Source of the DNA: Thuidium tamariscinum
Lineage: Eukaryota; Streptophyta; Bryopsida; Hypnales; Thuidiaceae
NCBI GenBank assembly: GCA_947034885.2
Contig: OX344758.2
Span: 1,242,501 to 1,306,500, forward strand
Length of the DNA: 64,000 nucleotides
Direction of reading: 5' to 3'
Below are positions 20,697 to 32,812 of this stretch, one piece after another. A model generated the notes under the pieces. That model worked only from the letters and a program-made list of their open reading frames with translations, had not been told where the DNA came from and made no database searches. Positions within the stretch are counted from its first letter, which is position 1, and every line of letters begins with the position of its first letter. The position numbers and the translations under genes were made by a program.

Positions 20697-21578
20697 ATGA
20701 TGATAGAACGCTTTGAAGTGGTGGCACGAAAGAAGTCGTACTACCGAATTTCTGAAGCCAATTCAACTGTCTTTCAAGCAATTCAGAGTTCAGGAGGTGT
20801 TATAGGAATCGAAAATGTTGAAGTTCTATTCGACGCTAGTAAGCACAAAGCGCGTGATGTACCTGATTTTAAGTGGGGTGTTGGCGTGGAGAGTGGACAA
20901 GCTGCCGGCTATGTGAAATATGTTGAGGAGCACTTGGTGCAATTAAACCAGAACTGGTCGGTGCTTAACGGAAACCAGTATCCAAGACTCTTGGACGGCA
21001 TTCTCAAGGGAAATGGAGAAGGGACGGTATTCAAAGGCACCACTAATGTGGTTGTGGTTGAAAAGGTTGCCGAAGATCTTCCAGGAACTGGATTGAAGAT
21101 CCTTTTCGTACTCAAGAAAGACGGCACGATTGATAAGAGAGCAGAGTATCAGACGATCGTCTCGGTTTTGCTAGCGAACACTACTTGCCGTCGCTTGAGA
21201 CCGGTTGCTGTGTTGACTGATTTGGATAGTATGTGGAAGTTTTTTTATTGTGATCACTCTACTGTTTACCGTCATACATTTCCCTCTAGGAGAGAGGTTG
21301 TAGGGTATCTAGACGCGTTTTTGGAAGGTGGCATTGAACCGGAGGACGACAGTCATGATACTTCTGCATTGAGGAGTCCAGGGGAGTCTAGTTCGAGAGG
21401 GGTCAAGAGAAGCATTTCAGGGCGGCGGAAATTTTCGACTCCTACGCTGGAACAGCTGGAGGAATTAGCTGGATTCCTGCTTGAGGATGAGCTTCGGCAG
21501 GGTCGTGCGGCAATTGCACTGCAGTATGCATATACCGACTTTTTACTCTCTGGTCTCAGATCTGCGAGAAGCACGTGA
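20697..21578 (+). CDS. Crinkler-type PD-(D/E)XK-like domain protein, C-terminal part (294 codons)
   Basis: The ORF has an N-terminal helical region, then about residues 60-205 resembling the nuclease-like core of Crinkler-type (CR) proteins: YPRLLDGILKGNGEGTVFKG, GTTNVVVVEK (114-123), LKILFVLKK (133-141) and RPVAVLTDLDSMWKFFY (168-184). In that family the positions read roughly GT.D and ELKK. Here they are Asn117 and Val138, so two expected catalytic acids seem absent. A basic Ser/Arg linker (about 235-255) and a helical C-terminus follow. CR-family nuclease domains are known in pathogen effectors and in free-living eukaryotes, and a role here is not established. The family call rests on pattern memory and needs a profile search. 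Confidence 0.5.
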   Translation: MMIERFEVVARKKSYYRISEANSTVFQAIQSSGGVIGIENVEVLFDASKHKARDVPDFKWGVGVESGQAAGYVKYVEEHLVQLNQNWSVLNGNQYPRLLDGILKGNGEGTVFKGTTNVVVVEKVAEDLPGTGLKILFVLKKDGTIDKRAEYQTIVSVLLANTTCRRLRPVAVLTDLDSMWKFFYCDHSTVYRHTFPSRREVVGYLDAFLEGGIEPEDDSHDTSALRSPGESSSRGVKRSISGRRKFSTPTLEQLEELAGFLLEDELRQGRAAIALQYAYTDFLLSGLRSARST

Positions 21579-24500
21579 AGGGATATACAGTTGAGTGCTT
21601 GCGAGGTAGATAGGTGAAGTTTAGAGGCCAAACAATGGTACTCAGCCTTTTTGACAAGGAGAATACAGTTTGTTTTAGTTTTAGGGGTGAGTAAGTGCAA
21701 TACTGTACAGTAGTGGCAAGATTTCTATGATTTTTCTTAACAATGCAAGTGCCATGAGGGTAGTTTCATTCTCCACCCTTGTGTATTGCATGTTGCTCAA
21801 CTTCTATGACAGTTGGCACTGGGCAGTACTATTGCTGTGTCTGAAGATTAGACTGCTGATGGAGTGACATCATTTTGGTGGAATTTGCTATATTTTGGAT
21901 AATAGATTTACTTAGGTACAGAGAGTTACTAGAGTGAGTGTGGTAGCAAAATCGTTTGGCTTCTGTTTTCTGTGTGGACAGATCTGTTTTCTGTGGACGG
22001 AGAAGGATAATAGCAGGAACAATGTCTCGAGTGTATGTGTACTTTTAGTTGGAGACACGTCTAAGGTACTCTCAAATTTAAGTTGAGATTTGGTGCGGCG
22101 TTGTCACACGCATAAGGTGTTCTTAAGTGGACGGATTAGGTCTGCATCGGAAGTGTGAAAAGCACTTTTTTTTGCGCCCGAATCACGCACATTAACGATG
22201 TTGTGAGGTTCAGTAATGAGCAGGATGGTGTACCATTTTAATGAATGATATTCAACCTTGAGTCCCTTAGAAGTGTCAATCTTTATAAACTTTGGTAGAA
22301 AAAAGCAACCTAGATATTTGTTATAGTGACAATCTTGAATTGAAGATATTTTTACAATTTGATTTAGAATGATTGTACATTATTTGTTCATATGATTTAT
22401 GAAATTGTGATCTATATTTATATATTTTTAAACTTTTAGCAAAAATGGCACTTTATATTTGGAGTTTCGTATGTGACTAAGACCACCTGTAGTGACAAAT
22501 CATGCTTTGTTCATTCTAAAATCTTTTTGTGCTTTTGAAAATAAAATTCATACCAATAGTATCTAGAGGAATGATTGGCCATCCTACTTTCATTCATGAT
22601 GAAGGCATGTGATAGAAAGATAAAAAGGTATTGTATTTCTACATTAATTTCATAATGAATTTAATAGTAGGTTTCGAGCTTGTCAACATTTTGATAAACT
22701 TGTAGTCTAATATACAATGAAAAAAGAGTACTTTTAATGTTTTAAGTCATGAACTTTTTTATTGTGAAACTCTAAAGTAGTGGTAATATTAATAATAATA
22801 ACAACAACTTTGGAAATATTGTATTACAACATATAAATTTTGAAATTGACCATGGAGTAATATTTCAAACTTGAATAGTGTTTAATTAATGTAAAAAAAC
22901 CAATTGACTACTTTAAGTTTATAGAAAATATGGCAATTTTTTCCTTGACATTTAGAAGATCATTCACAAGTTTAGAAAAAATTTAATTATGTTGAATTGT
23001 TGGAGCCAAAAATTGCATTTGGAACGTGTATGAAATGCTCTTCCTATGAATTAATCAAAATTTATCTATGGTTTTTTTATATATCACATCATTATATTAC
23101 TACATCATAACACCATTTTTAGCACCACTTTGCTTAGTGACTTGTCCAACACCAAGACCATCCTCAATCTTTTACAAAACACTTGAAAGAAGCAAACAAG
23201 CCGTGAATAAGAACTTGACAAAGCACCAAATATGTTGGAATTGCACAAAGCCATGTGCACTTCATCTACCTTATTATTCCATCCCTTGTGGTAAACATTC
23301 AATATTGATGTATTTGCATGGGATACCAAAAACATAAACATCATTTAACCTTGAGTGCTCTAATGAATGACTTCCCTATTAATTCAAGAAAAAGATAATG
23401 CACCTATTGTTTCAATGTTCAAAGAATTTTGTTGATTAAATTGGTCATGGGGACCCTGTCATTACAAGGTCAAATACTTGAGAAGAATCCTACAATTAAT
23501 GATATTAATCAAATGTGCAAGATGTTTCAGAATGTCATTTCAAAGAACCTCAAAGTTAAAGAGCTAAGACTGCACAGAAATTGAGCTTCTAGTCTACTAA
23601 ATAATGTCTACCACAAAAGGGGTAGAGTAGTAGATAGCAATCCACATCATTTCTGATTGTCAGCTTGTACAAAATCATAAGATAAGAAAATACACCTAAT
23701 AATGCACACTTTTCAAACAAAGTGCACAATCAACGCATCACAAAATCTCAGGCAAACGAAAAAAGTTGCGCTCAACGATTGCCTTGGTAGCAATTCTCCA
23801 TTCAAGAAACATTGCCCAACTAGTCCATACAAAGAAAGAGAACCCCGCCTAGGATTTAGGGTTTCAGGATCGATGCAAGTCAGATCTATAAAGACATTGA
23901 ATCAAGTAGCAATGCATCATCTATGAACAACTATCTATGAAAATGCGAAATCACCTAAAATCGCTCTTGATCTAAGATTTCAAGTCCCAACTTGAAAGCG
24001 TTCTCCTCCATTCTATAGTGTAAAGCATGACCTGATTTTCCGCTCACAATCAGGAGCAAGCTAAGTTGAACAACAACCTGAATGATGTGCTCTTTGATAA
24101 ATTATTTTGATGAGGATCTTAGCAAACTCAAGAGAAATGCTACCCAAATGATTTTGTCATTCTTCGACATTGGGGTGAGACTAATGAAATGCAAATATTA
24201 CATTTTATTAAAGATTACGCTCCAAAAGTTCACAAGTAGAGAAAATTCCAAAGCTTTCAAAAAAGTATCAAAAGCCTTTGTCAACGTATCCCAACTACTC
24301 CAGCCATAACTAAGATAGCACCACCCTGTAAGTAGCAACGCCATGTAAGTAGCAACGCCCTGCCTCTTCATCAACACGAACAAGGAACTATTTTATACAC
24401 AATGTACGACAAATTTTTTGTCTTAATTTCACATAACTCTTTTACACAATTCGTGCACAACACTCTACCAAATTGGAAAGTGTTAGAATTGCATTATTTC

Positions 24501-24600
24501 CATAGAGACATTTCAAAATATTGAACCCTCCACTCATATCTGGAAATCTTCAGGTCTAATATTTAAACCCACGCATTGGGAGATTTTACCCTTTTTCAAA
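21579..24600. other. 3' flank and AT-rich spacer
   Basis: The first 600-700 bp are moderately GC and may be the 3' untranslated region of the preceding gene. Beyond about 22260 the sequence is AT-rich with only short, domain-free frames. I see no element ends or RNA genes. Confidence 0.4.
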
Positions 24601-24634
24601 TTTTGGACTTTCAATAGTCCCAAAGTAGTTAAAT

Positions 24635-24838
24635 ATGGCATACAACTACCTCAACAAAGAAACATACGACATCTGCTTAAAAAACCTAGCCAAGAACAAA
24701 ACACCAGGCTCGGACCAACTCCCAAATATACTCCTAAAAAATATGCCACAATGTTTCCGTAATCTACTTTTCCTTTTCTTTAAACAATGTTACAAACAAA
24801 AACAAATTCTAGCATTTTGGAAAACTGTGGCAACCTAG
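24635..24838 (+). pseudogene. LINE (non-LTR) reverse transcriptase fragment
   Basis: The 67-codon frame contains LKNLAKNKTPGSDQLPNILL followed by NMPQCFRNLLFLFF and FWKTV. This matches the N-terminal RT words of LINE-type elements (N.K.PG.DG.P...L). The rest of the RT is missing, so this is a short truncated remnant. Confidence 0.7.
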
Positions 24839-24929
24839 AATTCACCTAAGAAGGTTCTTAAATAAAATACGGGAAAAAGGGATCTCTTCAATCCCCATTT
24901 TTTTTTTGTTTTCATAGTCTAACATACAA

Positions 24930-25376
24930 TTAGGGCTAAGATCGGAAACCGGAAAATTGCAGACCGGAAACAGAAGACTACGTTAAGGGACAAAGTAAGA
25001 AATCCGGATCCAGTCAACCTAGCGATCGAGACCGGATAGGCAATGAGTGGCTACCGAGTCTAGGGATCATCGGGAACTCTCCCACGTGACCAGACTAGTT
25101 TAAACCTAACGGTCAGTAATTAATGTTGGGGGGAAAGTATAAGACTAGGGAGTAAGGCTAGGTCCTGCCACTTTCTTGCACACAAATTGAGAAAGGGTCT
25201 TCCAACAGAGAGAGAGAGCGTATCCGGTCTACAGAGAGAGAAGAGGGATAGGTGGTCTGTCAATCCGGTCTGGCGCAGACTTGAATGAATAGTACGGGAT
25301 TTGTTGAGAGATTATTGAGCGCGGGGAGTTCAATCAAGTTGGACCGCACCTAGTTAGCGCAAGCGAAGAGCGAGCA
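24930..25376 (+). promoter_or_regulatory. CCGGA-rich promoter of the second copy of the unknown family
   Basis: Contains repeated ACCGGA/CCGGAT words, a TATA-like AGTATAAGA near 25135 and a GA-rich leader before ATG 25377. It parallels the region before the related ORF at 1013. The shared composition supports two members of one element family. Confidence 0.45.
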
Positions 25377-25751
25377 ATGGCAAGTGAGGTACATGAGGGA
25401 CTGATTCTAGCCTTCCGGAATGTCAATCCGGTCGTGCCTACGAATGCACAAGATAAGCTGGAGTTGGAGGAAGATGTCAAGCAGATGGGCTGCGAGGGGT
25501 TTATGGCTCGTCCGTGGAATTTGAAGGACGAGGAGATGGTGGAAGAGTTGCTGGACGGCCAGGCCAACGAATGGAAGGAGACAGTCTGGGCGCTGCTGAG
25601 GGAGTGGAACGCGGCGATGTGGCGCAAGGTGTATGCGTTAAAGCAAGGCAGAGACGCGATGGGCACCCGGACGGACAAGTTCCACATGGGTAAGTTCCGG
25701 AGACCCACCAACCTGAAGGATGGCTTCACAGTATCGGAGTGTATCTCGGTT
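25377..25751 (+). pseudogene. Truncated second copy of the unrecognised retroelement-like protein
   Basis: The frame encodes a shorter N-terminus, then PWNLKDEEMVEELLDGQ, MWRKVYALKQG and KDGFTVSEC, which align with the 413-aa ORF at 1013 in order and spacing. The homologous sequence stops exactly where the CACTA element begins at 25752. The downstream half was not found on the other side, so it was lost or lies outside recognisable sequence. Confidence 0.75.
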
Positions 25752-26499
25752 CACTACAAGAAAATGAGTGTTTTATGACTGCCAAATATGACTGCAGTGA
25801 GTCACAAAATTCAAAAATGTGACTCAAGCAAAAATCACTGTAGATGAGCGGAATGTGATTGAGATGAGTCATGGTCGAGTCATTCACTTTCAGTCATATG
25901 ACTGGTGAGTCATATTTGCAGTCATATGGATTTGAGAGTATAATAAACCATTTTTAGACGTATTTTGCCAACATGGCATATATGTTGACTTTCCTTGGAG
26001 GTTTGACATTTTCATTAGCTGCCCGGGCAAAATAAAAAAATCTTGCGTGGAATGTGACTTGGCTTAGTTATATTTTTGATGACGTGGATTGTGACTGCGG
26101 TGAGTCATAATTTGAGTGATATGGAATATGACTGCAACAAGTAATATTCTTAGTGACATGGAATATAACTATAGTGAGTCATTTTTTGAGTGATATGATA
26201 TATGACTGCAACAAGTCATATTCTAAGTCATTTTTTTTTAATGATATGGAATATGACTGTAGTGAGTAATATTTTCAATCATATTTTAAGTGATTTGGAA
26301 TATGATTGCAATGAGTCATAATTTGAGTTATATTTTAAGTGATATGGAATATGATTGTAATGAGTCATATTTTGAATGATGAAATATGATTGCGGCAAAT
26401 CATATTTTGAGTAATATCAGATATGACTACAATGAGTCATATTTTGGCTTATATAGAATATGATTGTAATGAGTCACTCTGTTGTTCAAGTTAGTTTTA

Positions 26500-27190
26500 G
26501 AAGAACAACAACACAAATACAACAATATAATAATTAAAACTTTAAAAAACAAAACAAAAAAGAAGGAACAAAACTTAGAAAGCAACAACTTAACAACAAC
26601 TAAAATACAACAACATAACAATTAGATCTTCAAAAAACAAAAAACAAAACAAAAAACAAGAGTTAGGAAGTAACAACTCACCACCACCACCAAACCTTCA
26701 AAAAACACAAGAAGGAGGAAGAAACAAGAGTTAGGAAGCAACAACTCACCGCCACCACCAAACCTTCAAAAACACAAGGAGGAAGAAACAAGAGTTAGAA
26801 AGCAACAACTCACCACCACCACCAAAGAACTACTACTAAAACCTCGAAAAATAAAAGAAGGAAGAAGAAACAAGAGTTAGAAATCAACAACTCACCACCA
26901 ACAACAACAACAATATAAGGAGGAAGAAACAAGAGTAGAAAGCAACAACTCACCACCAACAACAACAACAATACAAGAAGGAAGAAGAAACAAGAGTTGA
27001 AAGCAACAACTCACCAACAACAACAAAGAATTACTACTAAAACTTCACAAAACAAAAGAAGGAAGAAGAAACAAGAGTTAGAAAGCAACAACTCACCATC
27101 ATCACCACCAACAACAACAACAACAAACAACAAACAACTACTACTAAAACTTCAAAAAACAAAAGAAAAAACAAGAAACAAGAGGTAGAA
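26500..27190. repeat. CAA/CCA-rich degenerate tandem array inside the CACTA element
   Basis: Units of about 60-110 bp share AAGGAGGAAGAAACAAGAG, TTAGAAAGCAACAACTCACC and runs of ACCACC or AACAAC. ORFs through it are low-complexity shadows. Confidence 0.8.
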
Positions 27191-27225
27191 AACTACAAAG
27201 AAGAAAGAAGATGAAGCACATGAAG

Positions 27226-27317
27226 TGGCGGCTAGGGTTTCAAAGCCCTAAAAAAGTGACGGCTAGGATTTTAAAACCCTAAAAAATGGCGGCTAGGGTT
27301 TTAAAACCCTAAAAATG
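27226..27317. repeat. Three tandem copies of a palindromic unit
   Basis: GGCGGCTAGGGTTTTAAAACCCTA occurs three times with minor changes, about 30 bp apart. Each contains the self-complementary core AGGGTTTTAAAACCCT (imperfect in the first copy). Their position is internal to the CACTA element. Confidence 0.85.
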
Positions 27318-27748
27318 ATGACTGAACCTAGTGATACAATTGCATTTGTGACTACCTATAGTAATGTAATTTAATATATGACTGAATTTAGTAATACAAT
27401 TGTATATATGACTATATATTGTAATGTGATGTCATACGTGACTAAAACTAGTTATATAATTACATATATGACTACTTAGAGTAATGTAATTTAATATATG
27501 ATTGAATCTTAATATACAATTGCCTATACAACTACATGTAATTATGTTATTGCAAAAAAGATTGAATGTAATGATTAGCACTGAAATATGACTCCATGTA
27601 GTGTGTTGTTTTGCATGTTTTTGATGAACTCACATGCTTCATGGTTGTATAATATAAAAAACATGAAGATGATATGTCAGTTTGTAAATATGAACGTTGA
27701 CAATATAGGCATAAAAAAGAAAAAAACTAGATACAATATTTAACGAAA

Positions 27749-28006
27749 TTGTATGATGAGGAGTTCCACATTTGGTTTTCAAAGACAGTGTTCTGTGCTA
27801 TAAAAGACAGGATTGAAGATATGGAAGAGGATGTGGGAATTTTGATGTTATCTCCATCACATCAAGCCAAGTCATATCATTCTATGTATGCATTTAAAAA
27901 TCACATTTGTATTCAAAATTGTAAGAAACAATTGACAAGAATGGATTCAAGAGTATCTGAATTTTTTGACAATTGTGTCGAGCAAATGCAAAGGATAAGA
28001 ACATGA
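27749..28006 (+). pseudogene. CACTA TNP2-like transposase remnant
   Basis: The 85-codon frame reads YDEEFHIWFSKTVF, then ILMLSPSHQAKSYHSMYAFK and CKKQLTRMDSRV. These correspond to conserved TNP2-family words of the form HEF..WF, L..GP...V..Y.GY..NG and QNSGV. No complete transposase frame surrounds it. The match confirms the superfamily assignment of the surrounding element. Confidence 0.6.
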
Positions 28007-29676
28007 AGGCTTTAGAATTAGAGTTCGTGGGTGTATGTGGAAGAGATCTTATTTGTAAATTACGCAAACTTTGAGGTAGTAGTGCTATATTCAGTATATT
28101 GCAATTGGGTGGTTGTGAGCCCTCGAGATGGCACTCAGGACTCTGGGTCCATTTTTCGCAATTAAATAGCGAAAATTATCCAAAATATTCAAGAAAAAGA
28201 CATAAAAAGAGTGTTAAGGAAGTTTTGGTGTTAGTCTATGCCAAAATGGTGGAAAACCAACTTAGAAGGTGGAAAATTCCTAATCCTAGAAATTTGAAGC
28301 ATTCTAAGTCTCTAAAGCAAGTTTATGTGAAGATTTAGTAATTCCGAGAGAAATAAGGAATCGAGAGTTAGTCAGTCCTAGTAATTGTCTGTGCAAAATC
28401 AACCTTTTAAGGATGCACGTGACATACTGACTAAGCTGAAAGAGCCTACTACGAGCCTAGTAGAGTTACCAAGGCTTAAGTTCAATTTTGGAACAAATTG
28501 GATTTAAGGGTAAAACCACTACAATGGATTTGGAGAATTTGAACTTCATGAGATAAAAGATGGAGGATTGGAGATTGAAGACTACAGAGAGGTGTTCCAA
28601 GGGTAGGAGCATGCCAGGAGCGAACAAGAATTAAACAATTGTCCAAGATTCCCGGGCATCGGGAATTAAATTGTTCAATTGGGCAAAGTAATTCCAAATT
28701 ACTAAAAATAGAAAGGTGCAAGGTTGCGAAGGACTTACACCAAGAATCTAGGAGTGCCCTAGATGTTAGCCAATTTATTTCGGATTTTTCCGAAATTCCA
28801 CGTTGACTCCATGGGAAGTCAACCACACCTAGAAATATTCGTAAATTCATAGAAATTACGTATGATGCGGTAAAATCTCACTAAAAATTAGGATAGGTTT
28901 TTGTGTGCTTAATAAGTGCCCAGTCAAGTTTGAAGACATTCCGACATTCCCAACTACCAAAGCCGGCATCAACATCGAATTTCACTAGAAGTTACAAGTT
29001 GGCGGCGGGTTGATCGGCGTATCAGGAGCGAATGATGTCCGATTGTCGCAAATAGGGAGTCATTCCTTACTCTCACGGACATTCCTAACAAACCTGGCCT
29101 GACAGATTCATCGAAATGTGCAAATCCTAAAAGTTAGATTTTTGACTTTTAATTGGAGTTACCGTAATTCCAATTTGGGCGCGTAAATGGCCTAGGAGTG
29201 AGGGGTAAGGGGTCCCTCTGGCTAATTGGGGTCTTCTGAAGACAATGGCGCAGACGGTTTTTCGTTTCGAGTTGTTCCCTAAAAGATAGAGAGGGTCAGC
29301 TCTTAGTTTGACTTTTTAATCGTTAATTGCGGTTAATTGGAAGTGATTTTGGAAATATCTCTTGGAAAATCAAAGATTGGATTTGATCAAGATCTCTTTC
29401 TTGCGTAAAAAGCCATCTTTGGGCTAAAGAAAGACAATTTTCAAAATGACTTTTGGTTAATTTGCAAAATATCTACGTAAATTAGGGTTAATTCCAAAAT
29501 ATTTTGGGTTAAGATCTTGGATTTGATTTGGCCAAGATTTCTTTTGCCAAATGGGGATGTTTTTAGAAATTTCCACCATTAAACAACTAATATTTTGGAA
29601 TTACATTAGGGTAGTTTAGGGTAGGAAGTAACAAAGTGTTTTCACTGACAATTACCGAAAGGGGCCCGGCCACGGG

Positions 29677-29683
29677 TATATAA
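29677..29683 (+). promoter_or_regulatory. TATA box of the gypsy LTR
   Basis: TATATAA sits in a GC-rich context (GGCCACGGG before, GGGCCCCCC after) within otherwise AT-rich LTR-like sequence, about 3 kb upstream of pol. It would mark the U3/R boundary near 29705. Confidence 0.6.
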
Positions 29684-29916
29684 GGGCCCCCCTCGAGGTT
29701 GCCAGTACCCTTATTTCTCGCACCGACACTTTGTTCCTTCCACGTGCTACCGACATAGTCAGAGCACTACTTGGACCAAAAGACTTTGGCCAAGTTTGTT
29801 CTTTTTTGTTTGAATTTGAAGGCTTAGGGCCCCTTCAACTATTTCCTATTTTCCATTTGCCGTTAACGGACCAACTTCAACATTGTTAGCCACTATTAGT
29901 CTGTGGAAATTTCAAG

Positions 29917-30075
29917 TATCGAGTACCAAAGTTTGGTTTAAACACTGTCATGTGTACCTCCTTTGGTGGCAAAATCTTGAAATACTAAGAAATTTTAAGA
30001 ATTTAAAATGAAAGTTCGGTTAAACACTATCATGTGTACCTCCTTTTGGGAATAAAACTCTTAAAATACCATCCG
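29917..30075. repeat. Imperfect direct duplication in the LTR-like region
   Basis: GGTTTAAACACTGTCATGTG and the related CGGTTAAACACTATCATGTG, each followed by TACCTCCTTT and an AAAT-rich stretch, occur twice, about 85 bp apart. Confidence 0.75.
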
Positions 30076-30360
30076 ATCAACTCCCTACGGTGAAGCTTTG
30101 AACTTAAGCCCCTAGAGGAAACAAGTCTATCTTTCATTCCAAAACCACTCTCCGGTCATTTTCATTCATACTCAACCTATTCTAGTCTTGGAAAGATAAT
30201 TGACAAGACTTTAAATGGGTAGAGTGTTAGCCTTAGTTATCAAGTAGAATCCTAATTTCATTTTAAATCCAAAAAATTGGTTATTTAGTTTAGTTTAGTT
30301 TTTTTGTTTGTTATTTCGGTTATAATACCAAAATTTAGTTAGATTAAAAGACCAAATTTC

Positions 30361-30480
30361 AGTTTGAGTCCAGCCAGGCTAGATCGACCAGTAGTTAGGG
30401 CTCCAAGTCGGATCGACTAAGCAGTCAGGCTCCAAGGCCGGATCGACCAGCAGTCAGGCTCCAAGCCAGACCCCGCAGCC
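30361..30480. repeat. About 33-bp tandem repeat, three to four units
   Basis: Units share GGATCGACC/TAGCAGTCAG followed by GCTCCAAG. They lie at the start of a GC-rich patch in the 5' internal region of the gypsy element. Confidence 0.75.
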
Positions 30481-31124
30481 ACTCACGCCCCGCCACGTGG
30501 CGGCCGCGGTGGTGAGGTGGCCGGGTCTGAGGGCCAAGAGGCTTCGGGGAGCAGGCAGGGAGGCAAGCCGGTCCAGGGACCAAGTGGGAGTTCGGAGGGG
30601 GAATCTAGGGAGTTTCTCAAATTTTGGGAAATCCCAAAACACAATCTACACTCAAAATTGAGATACAACTCAAGTGAGTACTCATCACTAACACTTCTCT
30701 CCCACTTTTGACATTGCAACTATCAGATTTTTGACAAAAAGCAAAAGAGTTTCAAAGGAAAATCAAAGCTCATAATTTTGGTTATTCATCAAAAATCTAA
30801 TATTTACAAAATCCATCAATCGTCACTAGTTGACCCTCATCACTCAACCTCCATAACCAACTCTTGTTGCAAGAAACTCAAAGTACAAGAGTGAGACGCA
30901 CGGGAGGACTTAAGAGAGAATTAAGGTTGAAGGAGAAGCAACCCACGTGAAGGAATTAACAAAAACAATTAATATTTGGGGAACATTACTATTGAATTGG
31001 TATTTTTCTTTGACCTTTGGATTTAAAAACTAATATTCAAGGAATCTCACTATAGATTTGGTTCTCGTTCTTTAGGAATGTTCTACATTCTTTGGTAGTT
31101 AGTCATTAATTAGATTCTTAGAAG
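30481..31124. other. Gypsy 5' internal region, noncoding
   Basis: A short GC-rich patch (30480-30600) is followed by AT-rich sequence. A 64-codon frame at 30517 and its antisense partners show no gag motif. No primer-binding site was assigned. Confidence 0.35.
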
Positions 31125-31353
31125 CACTAGAAGAAAACCATGTTGGAACCCCCCAAATCACGTTGGGTCGGTGCTGTTGAGTTTCCAGTTTCAAACACAA
31201 AATTTTGGTGTTCTAACGTAAAATTTTGTGTTTGCCGGAACAATGTAAAATTTGGAACGCCAGAACAATGCAAAATTTTGTGTTTGAAACTGGAAACTCA
31301 ATAGCACCGACCCAACGTGATTTGGAGGGTTCCAACACAGTTTTCTTCTAGGG
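31125..31353. mobile_element. CACTA-type MITE with long inverted repeats, 229 bp
   Basis: The left end is CACTAGAAGAAAACC and the right end is GTTTTCTTCTAGGG, with AAG on both sides (31122-31124, 31354-31356). The arms, about 80 bp each, are near-perfect inverted repeats that include CACGTTGGGTCGGTGCT. The terminus matches the 4.05-kb CACTA element and the MITE at 56786. Confidence 0.9.
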
Positions 31354-31410
31354 AAGGTTTGGATTTTGTGGTTTTGTTTTATTAGGCCTAATAAGCCAAA
31401 AAGCAAACAA

Positions 31411-32090
31411 ACAAATTGACAACCAATTTCTTTACGAATTAAAGCAATTTCAAAATTAATTAGATTTGAAAAGATTTGATAATAGTTTTGATTTAAAATA
31501 TTCTAATAAGACAAAAGGGGAAGGGATAAATTGACAACCAATTTCTTTAAGGAATTAACCTAATTTCAAAATTAATTAGATTTGAAAAGATTTGATAATA
31601 GTTTTGATTTAAAATATTCTAATAAGACAAAAGGGGAAGGGACAAATTGACAACCAATTTCTTTAAGGAATTAACCTAATTTCAAAATTTAATTGGATTT
31701 GAAAAGATTTGATAATAGTTTTGATTTAAAATATTCTAATAAGACAAAAGGGGAAGGGATAAATTGACAACCAATTTCTTTAAGGAATTAACCTAATTTC
31801 AAAATTAATTAGATTTGAAAAGATTTGATAATAGTTTTGATTTAAAATATTCTAATAAGACAAAAGGGGAAGGGATAAATTGACAACCAATTTCTTTAAG
31901 GAATTAATCTAATTTCAAAATTAATTAGATTTGAAAAGATTTGATAATAGTTTTGATTTAAAATATTCTAATAAGACAAAAGGGGAAGGGACAAATTGAC
32001 AACCAATTTCTTTAAGGAATTAACCTAATTTCAAAAATTAATTAGATTTAAAAATATTTGATAATAATTTCTATTCAAAATAATTAATTC
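31411..32090. repeat. 116-bp minisatellite, six units
   Basis: GACAACCAATTTCTTTA starts at 31418, 31533, 31649, 31766, 31882 and 31998, giving periods of 115-117 bp. Units are nearly identical in the middle and diverge at both ends of the array. It lies upstream of pol in the gypsy element. Internal tandem arrays are known for Tat/Ogre-type elements. Confidence 0.95.
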
Positions 32091-32812
32091 CATTTGGAAT
32101 TTCAAATATCGACCAAAGATAATAAGAACTAACCATTGAATTTTCATTAATTGCTTAGGATTGAATATTTATCCAATTAAGTAGACTAAGTTGAATTGCC
32201 ATATTTTCTAATTACCAGAGATTTAGGAATTAAAAGAATTATGCAATTACAATTAGATCTACATAACCTTTAGTTTTCTTTTATCAGGATAAATCTAATT
32301 GGCCAACAAACGTGAGGATTATTATGGATTAGATGGAGAGCCGGGATGATTTCGATGGCGAGGTTGTGGGGGAGTATTTACACATGATGATGTTCGACGA
32401 CGGGACTATGGAGATTTACGCAGAAGAGGTAAACCGCTCCCATTTGATTTTCATTCTCATTGTTTTATTGTTAAGTTTCTTTTTACCGAATGCTTGGAAC
32501 TAGAACTAGCTACAATTTTAACCAATAAAATAGAATAGGATAGAATAGGTTAGTTGAACTTTGACCACGAAATTAGATTAAAAACACTTAAAAGACGTGA
32601 CTAAAAGAGTTCATTGCTTGGAAGGCTTTCTTTTAATACCCAATTAGAAAGAAAACTCAATTAGACACAGGACCCATGTGAAAAACTCTTAGCTCGAGGT
32701 TGGAGTTAAGGGCGCTCATATTTTTGGTGCGTCTGCCAAGAGTGACTAATTTTCGGATTAGTTCACTATCCACATTCAAGGAAACATCGACTTCAACAGG
32801 AGCGGTAATAAA
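32091..32812. other. Gypsy region between minisatellite and pol
   Basis: A short frame at about 32336-32430 ends in a donor-like GAG|GTAAAC and has no recognised domain. The pol frame extends open for about 15 codons upstream of 32813. No aspartic protease motif was seen. Confidence 0.35.

Larger units (their letters stand above)
25752..28010. mobile_element. CACTA (En/Spm) transposon, one end and internal region
   Basis: The left end CACTACAAGAAAATG is the classic CACTA terminus. It is followed by about 700 bp of degenerate GACTGCAGTGAGTCATA repeats, the expected subterminal array. A TNP2-like coding remnant sits at 27749-28006. The right terminus was not found and may be destroyed or displaced by the gypsy element that follows. 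The right boundary given is only the end of the remnant. Confidence 0.8.

Noticed and set aside
26997-27188. Gln/Lys/Thr-rich frame
   Set aside because: Artefact of the CAA/CCA tandem array.
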